From an uncultured Actinomycetes bacterium (GTDB lineage: Bacteria; Actinomycetota; Actinomycetes; Nanopelagicales; Nanopelagicaceae), in assembly GCA_903895995.1 (NCBI GenBank), contig CAITVX010000020.1:110899-174898 (forward strand): DNA of 64,000 nt, read 5' to 3'. Positions within the stretch are counted from its first letter, which is position 1; each line of letters begins with the position of its first letter. Positions 26,187-34,334 of this stretch are shown here, piece after piece. Both the position numbers and the translations under genes were made by a program. A model generated the notes under the pieces. That model was given only the letters and a program-made list of their open reading frames with translations, ran no database searches and had not been told where the DNA came from.

Positions 26187-26955
26187 TTTTGTCTATCCCC
26201 CAGTAATCGTTGTGGTGAAAACCTTATGGCGATATCTTGGTCTGAAATTTGATTTCACGGGGCAAGAGAATCTGCCCCATTCAGGTAAGAGCGGCGGCGC
26301 AGTCTTAGCTATTAATCACATCGGCTATTTAGATTTCGCATTAGCTGGTACGGCAGCGCTTCCCATGAAACGGTATATACGTTTTATGGCGAAGAAAGAG
26401 ATCTTCGATCATAAAATTGCTGGCCCTCTCATGCGCGGAATGCATCACATAAGTGTTGATCGATCTTCCGGTTCTGCTGCACTAGCCGCCTCACTTCGCG
26501 CTCTACGTAGCGGTGAGATCATTGGTATTTTCCCAGAAGGAACAATCTCTCGAAGTTTTGAAATTGCAGAAATAAAATCTGGCGCGGTCCGACTTGCTCA
26601 GGGTGCTGGAGTCCCAGTAATTCCTGTTGCTGTCTGGGGAAGTCAACGAATTGTGACAAAGAAGCGCAAGCCAGATTTTGGACGTAACAAGTATCCAATC
26701 TCGGTAACTTTTGGCAAGCCAATATTCATCGCTAAGGGCGCTGATATCGCAGCCGAAGAGGCGAATCTCAAAATTGTCATGAACGAACTCCTGCATTCAA
26801 TTCAGAGCAGATATCCTGATGATCCTCGCGGTCAATGGTGGGGACCGGTCCGTCTTGGCGGAACTGCACCTACACTTGAGCAAGTTGAACGAGAACGTTT
26901 AGAGCACGTAGAAGAGATCCAAAGAGAGAAGAAGGAGCAAGGCGATGGCGCGTAA
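26179..26955 (+). CDS. 1-acylglycerol-3-phosphate acyltransferase-like protein (PlsC family)
   Basis: This 258-residue lysophospholipid acyltransferase has block [10 protein letters not shown] (in place of NHxxxxD), block [11 protein letters not shown] and a proline-rich block IV (VIPVAVWGS). It probably acylates lysophosphatidic acid or a related lipid at the inner membrane. The best start is GTG at 26179, which overlaps the lipA stop by 8 bases; the ORF extended to 26104 would sit inside lipA. A second PlsC-type enzyme lies at 42.3-43.0 kb. The C-terminus is highly charged ([11 protein letters not shown]). Confidence 0.88.
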   Translation: MADFVYPPVIVVVKTLWRYLGLKFDFTGQENLPHSGKSGGAVLAINHIGYLDFALAGTAALPMKRYIRFMAKKEIFDHKIAGPLMRGMHHISVDRSSGSAALAASLRALRSGEIIGIFPEGTISRSFEIAEIKSGAVRLAQGAGVPVIPVAVWGSQRIVTKKRKPDFGRNKYPISVTFGKPIFIAKGADIAAEEANLKIVMNELLHSIQSRYPDDPRGQWWGPVRLGGTAPTLEQVERERLEHVEEIQREKKEQGDGA

Positions 26956-27643
26956 AGACCGCAAAGAGAAGTCCACTCAAAATAATGGTGCCCCGGAGAA
27001 ACAATCCCAGTTGGCGGTGCTCAAGGATGCCTTCCGCTTAGTTAAGACCCACAAGCCACTCGCGTTGGTCTGGTGTCTCATCGGTCTTGTAGCTGCAGAA
27101 GCGCTTGCGATCCTCGCCGGAAATTCACTCCATCATCCGGTCTACTTTGGAATTCTTGGATTGCCACTCGGAATTCTCGTTGCATTCTTTATCTTTACTC
27201 GCTTCGCTAATACAGCTGCATTTGCATCAATCCAAGATCAGCTTGGGGCTGCAGCAAGTGTCTTGATGAGTATTCGTCGTGGTTTCACGACTACACCTGC
27301 TGTTAACGTCTCCCGCAACCAAGATATGGTCCACCGCACTGTAGGTCGCTGCGGAATTGTTCTCGTTGCCGAAGGAAGTCCTGCAGTTCGTGCGCTCCTC
27401 ATCGATGAGAAGAAGAAGATGGAGCGATTCGTTCCTGGAGTTCCTATTGTTGAAATCATCGCAGGCGATGCAGATGGTCAGGTCGCTCTGAAGAAGTTAC
27501 AGAAGAAGATTAAGAAATTACCAAAGAAACTTTCAAATAATCAGATGCGTGAAGTTCGTGCGCGTCTTAAGGCTGTTGGTGGTTTAGCAATGCCAATTCC
27601 TCAGGGCCCATTGCCTAAGGGCGCAAGGATGCCTAAACGGTAA
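26945..27643 (+). CDS. DUF4191 integral membrane protein
   Basis: This 232-residue actinobacterial protein has no known function. Basic N-terminus, two membrane segments (ALVWCLIGLVAAEALAILAG and VYFGILGLPLGILVAFFIF), then a cytoplasmic part with QLGAAASVLMSIRRGFTT and a lysine-rich stretch KKLQKKIKKLPKKLS. The conserved place directly after lipA and before RDD-glnA is shared with Streptomyces. It overlaps the acyltransferase end by 11 bases. Confidence 0.85.
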   Translation: MARKDRKEKSTQNNGAPEKQSQLAVLKDAFRLVKTHKPLALVWCLIGLVAAEALAILAGNSLHHPVYFGILGLPLGILVAFFIFTRFANTAAFASIQDQLGAAASVLMSIRRGFTTTPAVNVSRNQDMVHRTVGRCGIVLVAEGSPAVRALLIDEKKKMERFVPGVPIVEIIAGDADGQVALKKLQKKIKKLPKKLSNNQMREVRARLKAVGGLAMPIPQGPLPKGARMPKR

Positions 27644-27650
27644 TAACTGG

Positions 27651-28019
27651 CTAACGTCTGACAACTTTTGTATTGCACATCGAATCGTGATACGCGACGC
27701 CATCTTTTTTAAAGAGCGCCGGTAGCACTAAGAGAATCAGGCCAGTGCGGATAAAAGCTCGCATTGGTGGAACCGCTCCCCCGGTTGTTGCATCAATAAC
27801 TTTCAGCCCACATATCCTTTGGCCAGCCGATGCTCCCATGAGAGCAGTAAGTACGAAGACTTCTGCAAAGAAGAGTCCAAGTCGTTGAAGTTGATAGCCA
27901 TAGCTTTGGCGCGAAGCACCGCTAATGATCAGACCTGCCGCCACCCAATCAAGGGTGATCGCCAGGAATCGGATACCCATCCCAGCCGGCACTGGCGAAT
28001 TTTTCTGCTCTGAACTCAC
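27651..28019 (-). CDS. RDD-family membrane protein
   Basis: This 122-residue protein carries an RDD domain with three hydrophobic segments (about 12-32, 45-65, 88-108). The R/D features are reduced here: FLAITLDWVAAG stands for the first segment and the RICGLKV block follows. Function unknown; some RDD proteins act in ion or osmotic balance. GTG start with TAGGCT 6 bases upstream. It converges with the DUF4191 gene and is divergent from glnA. Confidence 0.82.
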   Translation of the reverse strand: MSSEQKNSPVPAGMGIRFLAITLDWVAAGLIISGASRQSYGYQLQRLGLFFAEVFVLTALMGASAGQRICGLKVIDATTGGAVPPMRAFIRTGLILLVLPALFKKDGVAYHDSMCNTKVVRR

Positions 28020-28025
28020 CTTCCC

Positions 28026-28031
28026 AGCCTA
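28026..28031 (-). promoter_or_regulatory. Leaderless -10 box for RDD gene
   Basis: Minus-strand TAGGCT ends 6 bases before the GTG at 28019. Confidence 0.55.
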
Positions 28032-28065
28032 ATCCTTGGAACCTTCAAGCGTAGGTTGAGATGAC

Positions 28066-28081
28066 GAAACATATTTGTAAC
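28066..28081 (+). promoter_or_regulatory. GlnR-like box upstream of glnA
   Basis: GAAAC and GTAAC are separated by six bases, resembling the actinobacterial GlnR site gTnAC-n6-GaAAC with one mismatch per half. It lies 106 bases before the glnA ATG. A direct test of GlnR binding would be needed; the match is short. Confidence 0.35.
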
Positions 28082-28187
28082 ACTTGGGTTATGCCTTTTT
28101 CACGGGCGAGCCTTACATTTCCACCATAGCAAGCGAACCCCGGTGATGCGGTTCCTTGAATACCACAACGAACTAGTACGGAGAAGC

Positions 28188-29618
28188 ATGTTTAAGAACT
28201 CAGCTGAAATCTTCGATTTCATCAAGAAGAACGATGTCAAACTTGTTGACGTTCGCTTTATTGATCTTCCAGGTATTCAACAGCACTTCAATGTTCCGGT
28301 TGAATCTTTCGACGAAGCAGTCTTCACAGATGGATTGATGTTCGATGGTTCATCCATTCGCGGATTCCAAGCGATCCACGAATCAGATATGAAGTTGCTC
28401 CCTATCCCTTCAAGCGCATTCATCGATCCATTCCGCGCCGAGAAGACACTCGTCATCAACTTCTCAGTGCATAACCCAATCGATAACACTCCCTACTCAC
28501 GTGATCCTCGCGGAGTCGTTGCAAAGGCTGTTGAGTATTTGAAGTCAACAGGTATTGCAGATACTGCATTCTTCGCACCAGAAGCAGAGTTCTATCTCTT
28601 TGATGAAGTGAACTTCAGTACTTCACAGAATGCATCACACCACTTCATCGATTCCATCGAAGGTGCATGGAACACAGGTGCTTCACTTGAAGCTGATGGA
28701 ACTCCAAACCGTGGTTACAAGACTCGCTTCAAGGGCGGCTACTTCCCAGTCTCACCTACCGATCAACTCGCAGATATCCGCGATGAGATGGTTATGGAAC
28801 TCGGTCGTGCTGGTCTTCTCGTCGAGCGTTCACACCATGAGGTTGGAACTGCTGGCCAGATGGAGATTAACTATCGCTTCTCAGATATTCTCACAGCCGG
28901 TGACGATGTTATGAAGTTCAAATACATCATCAAGAACGTTGCTTGGAAGAATGGCAAGACTGCAACCTTCATGCCAAAGCCACTCTTTGGTGATAACGGT
29001 TCAGGTATGCACGTTCACCAATCACTCTGGAAAGATGGCAAGCCACTCTTCTTCGGCGATGGTTACGGCGATCTCTCTGATATGGCTCGTTGGTATATCG
29101 GCGGACTCTTGAAGCATGCTCCATCACTTCTTGCATTCACCAACCCAACCGTCAACTCTTATCACCGCTTAGTCCCAGGCTATGAAGCACCAGTAAACCT
29201 CGTTTACTCAGCTCGTAACCGTTCCGCATGTATCCGTATCCCAATCACCGGTTCAAATCCAAAGGCGAAGCGCATCGAGTTCCGTTGCCCGGATCCATCA
29301 GCTAATCCATATCTCGCATTCGCTGCGATGTTGATGGCTGGTATCGATGGAATTCAGAACAAGATCGAGCCTCTTGCTCCAGTAGACAAGGATCTCTACG
29401 AGCTCGAAGGCGCAGATGCTGCAGCGATTCCTCAAGTTCCAGGTTCACTTCCTGAGGTGCTGGATGAGCTTGAGAAGAACCACGATTACCTCACCAAGGG
29501 TGGAGTATTCACACCAGATCTCATCGAGACTTGGATCAACTACAAGCGCACTGCCGAAGTTGATTATGTCCGCTTACGTCCGCATCCAGCAGAGTTTGAG
29601 CTCTACTACGACATCTAA
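28188..29618 (+). CDS. glnA: Glutamine synthetase, type I
   Basis: This 476-residue enzyme makes glutamine from glutamate, ammonia and ATP and is the main ammonium assimilation enzyme. Family blocks are [22 protein letters not shown] (metal ligands), [17 protein letters not shown] and [10 protein letters not shown]. The adenylylation tyrosine is in [11 protein letters not shown], marking the GSI-beta subtype controlled by GlnE. An open frame reaches back to 28143, but the ATG at 28188 has GGAGAAG before it and the usual N-terminus. It has a leader with a GlnR-like box and a clear terminator. Confidence 0.98.
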   Translation: MFKNSAEIFDFIKKNDVKLVDVRFIDLPGIQQHFNVPVESFDEAVFTDGLMFDGSSIRGFQAIHESDMKLLPIPSSAFIDPFRAEKTLVINFSVHNPIDNTPYSRDPRGVVAKAVEYLKSTGIADTAFFAPEAEFYLFDEVNFSTSQNASHHFIDSIEGAWNTGASLEADGTPNRGYKTRFKGGYFPVSPTDQLADIRDEMVMELGRAGLLVERSHHEVGTAGQMEINYRFSDILTAGDDVMKFKYIIKNVAWKNGKTATFMPKPLFGDNGSGMHVHQSLWKDGKPLFFGDGYGDLSDMARWYIGGLLKHAPSLLAFTNPTVNSYHRLVPGYEAPVNLVYSARNRSACIRIPITGSNPKAKRIEFRCPDPSANPYLAFAAMLMAGIDGIQNKIEPLAPVDKDLYELEGADAAAIPQVPGSLPEVLDELEKNHDYLTKGGVFTPDLIETWINYKRTAEVDYVRLRPHPAEFELYYDI

Positions 29619-29663
29619 GTCATATCCCAAGAGCTTCCCCGTCACCAGGCTCTAGATCCGAAT

Positions 29664-29698
29664 AAGGCCCTTGAAATCTCATAGAGATTGAGGGCCTT
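29664..29698 (+). terminator. Intrinsic terminator after glnA
   Basis: The stem AAGGCCCT/AGGGCCTT with an inner AATCTC/GAGATT stem is followed by CTTCATTTC. It lies 46 bases after the glnA stop. Confidence 0.85.
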
Positions 29699-29754
29699 CT
29701 TCATTTCAGTCTTGTTCAACTCGCAGCGATTACCCCCTTCAGGTAAAGTTGCTC

Positions 29755-29771
29755 TTGCAAAGAGTTTGCAC
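29755..29771 (+). promoter_or_regulatory. Nur-like nickel-regulator box upstream of the nickel permease
   Basis: TTGCAA-AGAGT-TTGCAC matches the Streptomyces Nur box (tTGCaa-N5-ttGCAA) at 11 of 12 positions; TGCAAA-GAG-TTTGCA within it is a perfect inverted repeat. It lies 55 bases before the permease ATG. A second inverted repeat ATATC-N5-GATAT follows at 29776-29790. Confidence 0.6.
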
Positions 29772-29826
29772 GTAGATATCACGACGATATTTAGCACTAA
29801 CTAGGGGCGTCAGCCATTGAAGAAGA

Positions 29827-31014
29827 ATGAATAACCCAACCACCACACCACTCAGCGGTTCCACCGCCAAGGGCCTCTCACGCGATGAGCGCAGACGTCT
29901 CGGCGCTATGTTCGGTGTGATCTTCTTCTTGCTCATTGGCGGAACTCTTTTAATGTGGGCGGCTACATCAGGCCACTATAAATTAGCTGATGGCACTCTC
30001 TTCGGTTGGGGAACTGGCTTCCTCGCGCTCACTCTAGGAATGCGCCATGCATTCGATGCTGACCATATCTCTGCGATTGATAACACAACACGTAAGTTGA
30101 TGTCAGAAGGAAAGCGCCCTATGGGTGTTGGCTTCTTCTTCTCGCTCGGCCACTCATCTGTAGTTACAGCGCTCGCAATCATTTTGAACTTTGGAATTAA
30201 ATCACTCGGTGTACAGATCAAGGATGATAAATCCTCTCTCCACCACTACACAAGCCTTATCGGCACATCTGTCAGTGGCGCCTTTCTCATGATCATCGCA
30301 CTTCTGAATCTGGTTGTTCTGCTCTCGGTCATCAAAGTATTTAAGGCGATGCGAGCAGGTCTCTACGATGAGGAAGAGTTAGAGAAGCACCTTAACTCGC
30401 GTGGATTTATGATGCGCTTCTTTGGGCCGATTGCTCGTCGTATCGATGCCAGCTGGAAGATGTATCCACTTGGAATTCTCTTCGGTCTCGGTTTCGATAC
30501 AGCGACTGAAGTTGCACTCTTGGTGCTTGCTGGATCCTCTGTTATTGCAGGCCTGCCATGGTGGGCAATTTTAAGTTTACCTATGCTCTTTGCTGGCGGC
30601 ATGAGTCTTCTCGACACAATCGATGGTTCATTTATGAACTTTGCTTACGGATGGGCCTTCTCTCGTCCTGTTCGCAAGGTCTACTACAACATCGTCATCA
30701 CAGGGTTATCCGTTATTGTCGCGATCTACATCGGGGGCTTAGAAGTTGCACAAGTCTTTGCTAATCAACTCAATCTCACTGGCGGCTTCTGGAACTATGC
30801 CCGCGATTTCAATATTAATAAAGCCGGTTTTATTATTGTAGGAATGTTCGTTGGAGTGTGGGCTTTTGCTCTCCTACTCTGGCGCTTTGGAAAGATCGAA
30901 GAGCGTTGGCATAACCGTGCTCATCAGTCACAACTAGCTCGCGGAGAAAATACGGATCACGTAGCTGCAGGCATTGAATTAGGCGCGATCAAGGATGGCT
31001 TCACTATCGATTAG
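29827..31014 (+). CDS. Nickel/cobalt permease, NiCoT family
   Basis: This 395-residue secondary transporter of the NiCoT (HoxN/NixA) family imports Ni2+ and/or Co2+. The signature RHAFDADHISAIDNTTRK, which holds the essential HX4DH motif, is in the second helix; other family blocks are FFFSLGHSSVV, LFGLGFDTATEVALL and GMSLLDTIDGSFM. A Nur-like box upstream favours nickel as the regulating and transported metal. It has a leader of unknown length with GAAGAAG before the ATG. No nickel enzyme is in this window. Confidence 0.93.
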   Translation: MNNPTTTPLSGSTAKGLSRDERRRLGAMFGVIFFLLIGGTLLMWAATSGHYKLADGTLFGWGTGFLALTLGMRHAFDADHISAIDNTTRKLMSEGKRPMGVGFFFSLGHSSVVTALAIILNFGIKSLGVQIKDDKSSLHHYTSLIGTSVSGAFLMIIALLNLVVLLSVIKVFKAMRAGLYDEEELEKHLNSRGFMMRFFGPIARRIDASWKMYPLGILFGLGFDTATEVALLVLAGSSVIAGLPWWAILSLPMLFAGGMSLLDTIDGSFMNFAYGWAFSRPVRKVYYNIVITGLSVIVAIYIGGLEVAQVFANQLNLTGGFWNYARDFNINKAGFIIVGMFVGVWAFALLLWRFGKIEERWHNRAHQSQLARGENTDHVAAGIELGAIKDGFTID

Positions 31015-31020
31015 AGAGAC

Positions 31021-31026
31021 TAGAGT
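31021..31026 (+). promoter_or_regulatory. Leaderless -10 box for marC
   Basis: TAGAGT ends 6 bases before the ATG at 31033, 6 bases after the permease stop. Confidence 0.55.
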
Positions 31027-31032
31027 GAGGCC

Positions 31033-31653
31033 ATGAACAATCTCGGGTCACTCACTGCGGTTGCATTCGGGCTTCAAGCATTTGTCACTCTTCTTGTTAT
31101 TTTAGATCCACCGGGTGCTACTCCATTCTTCTTGGCACTGGTCGGGGATCGAACCCCTCGCGAACGGATCAAACTTGCTTGGCAAGCGGCATCGGTCTCT
31201 CTCTTTGTCATAGTGCTCTTTGCGCTCTTTGGAAAATTTGTACTTAACTATCTGCACGTCTCTATCTTTGGACTTCAAGGTGCTGGCGGCTTATTGATGT
31301 TGCTCATCTCCCTTGAATTGCTCACCGGAAAAGGAAATCCCGAGCCAGGCAGTAATAAGGGAAATATTGCGCTGGTTCCGCTCGGAACTCCCCTGCTCGC
31401 CGGTCCTGGAGCAATTGTCACAACAATGCTCTATACAAATTATGCAGATGGCGCTGCAAAGCAAGGCGCTCTGCTGATCGCAATCATCGCAACCCATGTG
31501 ATTATTGGATTAACTCTGATGTTCTCAACAAAAATTCTCGGACTCATCAAAGAGTCGGGAGTCACACTCTTTGCTCGCATTGCAGGCTTACTTCTTGCTG
31601 CTATCGCCGTTGAGATGATTGTCGCCTCTATCAAGGGTTTCTTTAATCTCTAA
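31033..31653 (+). CDS. marC: MarC-family membrane protein
   Basis: This 206-residue protein has six hydrophobic segments and the MarC/UPF0056 blocks LLVILDPPGATPFFLAL, GAGGLLMLLISLELL, and LGTPLLAGPGAI. Despite the name, E. coli MarC is not a drug-resistance protein, and the physiological role of the family is unknown. It follows the nickel permease on the same strand with its own -10 box, so co-expression is possible but not required. Confidence 0.88.
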   Translation: MNNLGSLTAVAFGLQAFVTLLVILDPPGATPFFLALVGDRTPRERIKLAWQAASVSLFVIVLFALFGKFVLNYLHVSIFGLQGAGGLLMLLISLELLTGKGNPEPGSNKGNIALVPLGTPLLAGPGAIVTTMLYTNYADGAAKQGALLIAIIATHVIIGLTLMFSTKILGLIKESGVTLFARIAGLLLAAIAVEMIVASIKGFFNL

Positions 31654-31674
31654 CCTCTGTGAGAGACTGCCTTA

Positions 31675-33273
31675 GTGATTTCTACCCAGAGTGTTGAGCT
31701 TCGTGCTGCTGCTCGCCTCTTAGTCAAAGATGTGACCGTCCGCATCAACCATGGAGATCGAATCGGCTTCGTTGGACGTAACGGTGCTGGCAAATCTACC
31801 CTCGCCAAAGTCCTCGCAGGCGAAACACTCCCCGCAGGCGGACAAGTTATCCGCACCGGATCAATCGGTTATCTCCCACAAGATCCACGAACTGGTGATC
31901 AAGGTGAGTTAGTCCTCAATCGCATTCTCTCCGCACGTGGCCTCGATCAGATCGCTATCCGTATGGCAAAAGTTGAAGAAGAGATGGCTAACGCCTCCCC
32001 CGAAGATTTAGAGAAGGTTTTAGATCGATATACCCGAGTGAGCGCTGAATTTGATTCAGCAGGTGGCTATGCAGCTCAAGCCGAAGCGGAATCGATTGCA
32101 ACAAATTTGGGACTTCCAGAAAGAGTCTTTACCAACACTCTCGATGGTCTCTCGGGTGGTCAGCGTCGCCGTATTGAGCTCGCACGTCTTCTCTTTAGCG
32201 GCTCTGAAACTCTCATTCTTGATGAACCGACAAACCACTTGGATGCAGATTCGATCATCTGGCTCCGTGAATACCTCATTAAATACTCTGGCGGATTGGT
32301 CATCATCTCTCACGATGTAAACCTCATTGAAACAGTTGTGAATAAAGTCTTCTACATCGATGGAAACCGAAACGTGATCGATGTCTACAACATGGGCTGG
32401 AAGAAATATCTTCAGCAACGCGAAGATGATGAACACCGCCGCAAAAAAGAGCGTGCAAATGCGGAGAAGAAAGCCGCAATCCTTGCCAAGCAAGGTGAGA
32501 AGATGCGCGCAAAGGCTTCTAAGGCTGTAGCTGCGCAAAATATGTTGAAGCGCTCCGAACGATTGCTCTCAGGACTTGAAGCAGTGCGTGTGAGTGACAA
32601 AGTCGCGAAACTTCGCTTCCCTACTCCAGCTCCTTGTGGCAAGACTCCTCTGATGGCAGAAGGACTCTCCAAATCTTATGGATCCCTTGAAATTTTCACC
32701 GATGTTTCACTTGCCATTGATCGTTCTTCTCGCGTTGTTATCCTGGGCCTCAATGGCGCTGGAAAGACAACGCTTCTCAAGATCCTCGGTAGTGCACTCG
32801 AGTCAGATACCGGTGAAATCCTTCCTGGCCATGGTTTAAAGATCGGTTACTACGCCCAAGAACATGAGACCCTCGATTTCGAGAGAACTGTCCTTGAAAA
32901 CATGCTCTCTTCCGGTGAGAAGATCACAGAGCAACAAGCTCGTCAGGTTCTGGGCTCCTTCCTCTTTGTGGGAGACGATGTTCAAAAATTGGTCAAGGTA
33001 CTCAGCGGTGGAGAGAGAACTCGCCTGGCACTTGCAACTCTCGTTGTTGGATCAGCAAATGTCCTGCTCCTCGATGAGCCTACAAATAACTTAGATCCTG
33101 CCTCTCGCGATGAAATCCTCGCTGCGCTCGGTGAATATCAAGGTGCGGTCGTAATGGTGAGCCACGATGAAGGCGCCGTTCGAGCGCTCAAACCAGAGAG
33201 AGTCTTACTTCTTCCTGATGGCGATGAAGATTTGTGGAACGACGAGTACTACGACCTCATCGCTCTGGAATAA
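31675..33273 (+). CDS. ABC-F family ATPase
   Basis: This 532-residue soluble protein has two ABC domains and no membrane segment, as in ABC-F translation factors (Uup/EttA type). First domain: Walker A GRNGAGKST, signature LSGGQRRRI, Walker B LILDEPTNHLD. Second: GLNGAGKTT, LSGGERTRL, LLLDEPTNNLD. The interdomain linker is lysine-rich (about residues 240-300), as needed for the ribosomal E-site. It probably acts on stalled or initiating ribosomes. The GTG start has GAGACT 6 bases upstream, a weak -10. Confidence 0.93.
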   Translation: MISTQSVELRAAARLLVKDVTVRINHGDRIGFVGRNGAGKSTLAKVLAGETLPAGGQVIRTGSIGYLPQDPRTGDQGELVLNRILSARGLDQIAIRMAKVEEEMANASPEDLEKVLDRYTRVSAEFDSAGGYAAQAEAESIATNLGLPERVFTNTLDGLSGGQRRRIELARLLFSGSETLILDEPTNHLDADSIIWLREYLIKYSGGLVIISHDVNLIETVVNKVFYIDGNRNVIDVYNMGWKKYLQQREDDEHRRKKERANAEKKAAILAKQGEKMRAKASKAVAAQNMLKRSERLLSGLEAVRVSDKVAKLRFPTPAPCGKTPLMAEGLSKSYGSLEIFTDVSLAIDRSSRVVILGLNGAGKTTLLKILGSALESDTGEILPGHGLKIGYYAQEHETLDFERTVLENMLSSGEKITEQQARQVLGSFLFVGDDVQKLVKVLSGGERTRLALATLVVGSANVLLLDEPTNNLDPASRDEILAALGEYQGAVVMVSHDEGAVRALKPERVLLLPDGDEDLWNDEYYDLIALE

Positions 33274-33281
33274 CCCGCCTG

Positions 33282-33287
33282 TAGAGT
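33282..33287 (+). promoter_or_regulatory. Leaderless -10 box for COG4280-like gene
   Basis: TAGAGT ends 6 bases before the ATG at 33294. Confidence 0.6.
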
Positions 33288-33293
33288 TACGGC

Positions 33294-34334
33294 ATGTTCC
33301 ACTCGCTCAGCGGTAACGATATTGCTCTCTTTATCTCAGTCTTCCTTGCCTGCGCCGTTGAGGCGGTAGAGGCAGTCACTATCGTTCTAGCCGCCGGCAC
33401 ATCACGTGATTGGCGCTCGAGTTTTCAAGGTGTTATCTCCGCTTTAGTAGTACTTGCAACGTTGATTGTTGTGCTTGGGCCAAGTATTGAAAAACTTCCA
33501 AAATCAACCTTGCGACTCACAGTTGGTGGCTTACTACTTGTATTTGGAATGCAATGGCTTCGCAAAGCAATTCTTCGCGCGAGTGGATTCAAGGCACTTC
33601 ATGATGAAGAGAAGATCTTCAAAGATGAAGTTGCAGAAGCTGAAAAACAAGTAAAGGTATCTCGCCTTGCAGTCTCTGATTGGTATGCATTCACGCTTTC
33701 ATTTAAAGGTGTTCTCCTTGAAGGGCTAGAGGTTGTCTTTATTGTTGTCACCTTTGGAATCATTCAGAAAGGTTCTAATCCTCAAGCGTTCGCTCTTGCA
33801 ATATGGGCCGCAGCCATTGCAGTAATTATCGTGACGATCGCGGGCTTTGCGATCCACAAACCTCTCTCTCGTGTCCCAGAGAACACTATGAAATTCATCG
33901 TCGGAACCCTCCTGACTTCTTTTGGAATCTTCTGGGGGGCCGAGGGCGCTGGAGCAGAGTGGCCCCACAAGGACCTCTCACTGCTTGCAATCATTCCATT
34001 CGTCTTACTCGTTTGTCTTGGGCTTATTCAAATTCTCAAAGTTCGTAAGGCAAAGAATCAACCAGTTCGCAAGCTCAACCTTCCAACATTCAATGAACCA
34101 TCAAAAGATTCAGCAGTACTTATTCGTTGGATCGGCGGCTTTCTCTTCTTCTGGTATGACTTCATCATAGGAGATGATTGGCGGGTAGCCGCAGGAGTAG
34201 TTCTTGGCTTCATTGCAACCCATGCTGCAGGAATATCTGGCTGGTGGATTATGCCGGCGATCGTTGCAGCGATGCTTGGATATACCTTGCATGAAGCAAC
34301 AAGAGCCGTTAAAGCCAACGCTTCATTACTTTAA
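33294..34334 (+). CDS. Polytopic membrane protein, COG4280-like
   Basis: This 346-residue membrane protein has about eight or nine hydrophobic segments, split by a charged loop (DEEKIFKDEVAEAEKQ). Two related acidic helix motifs stand out: AVEAVEAVTIVLAAG near residue 22 and LLEGLEVVFIVVTFG near residue 143. They resemble the REGLE motifs of FTR1 permeases, hinting at a metal-ion or similar transport role; this is inference only. I recognise it as a conserved but uncharacterised family. Its stop overlaps the convergent aminotransferase stop within TTAA. Confidence 0.7.
   Translation: MFHSLSGNDIALFISVFLACAVEAVEAVTIVLAAGTSRDWRSSFQGVISALVVLATLIVVLGPSIEKLPKSTLRLTVGGLLLVFGMQWLRKAILRASGFKALHDEEKIFKDEVAEAEKQVKVSRLAVSDWYAFTLSFKGVLLEGLEVVFIVVTFGIIQKGSNPQAFALAIWAAAIAVIIVTIAGFAIHKPLSRVPENTMKFIVGTLLTSFGIFWGAEGAGAEWPHKDLSLLAIIPFVLLVCLGLIQILKVRKAKNQPVRKLNLPTFNEPSKDSAVLIRWIGGFLFFWYDFIIGDDWRVAAGVVLGFIATHAAGISGWWIMPAIVAAMLGYTLHEATRAVKANASLL

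Noticed and set aside
29827..31014. Cobalt permease serving B12 synthesis
   Set aside because: No cobalamin riboswitch or B12 synthesis gene is adjacent, and the upstream box resembles a nickel regulator site.
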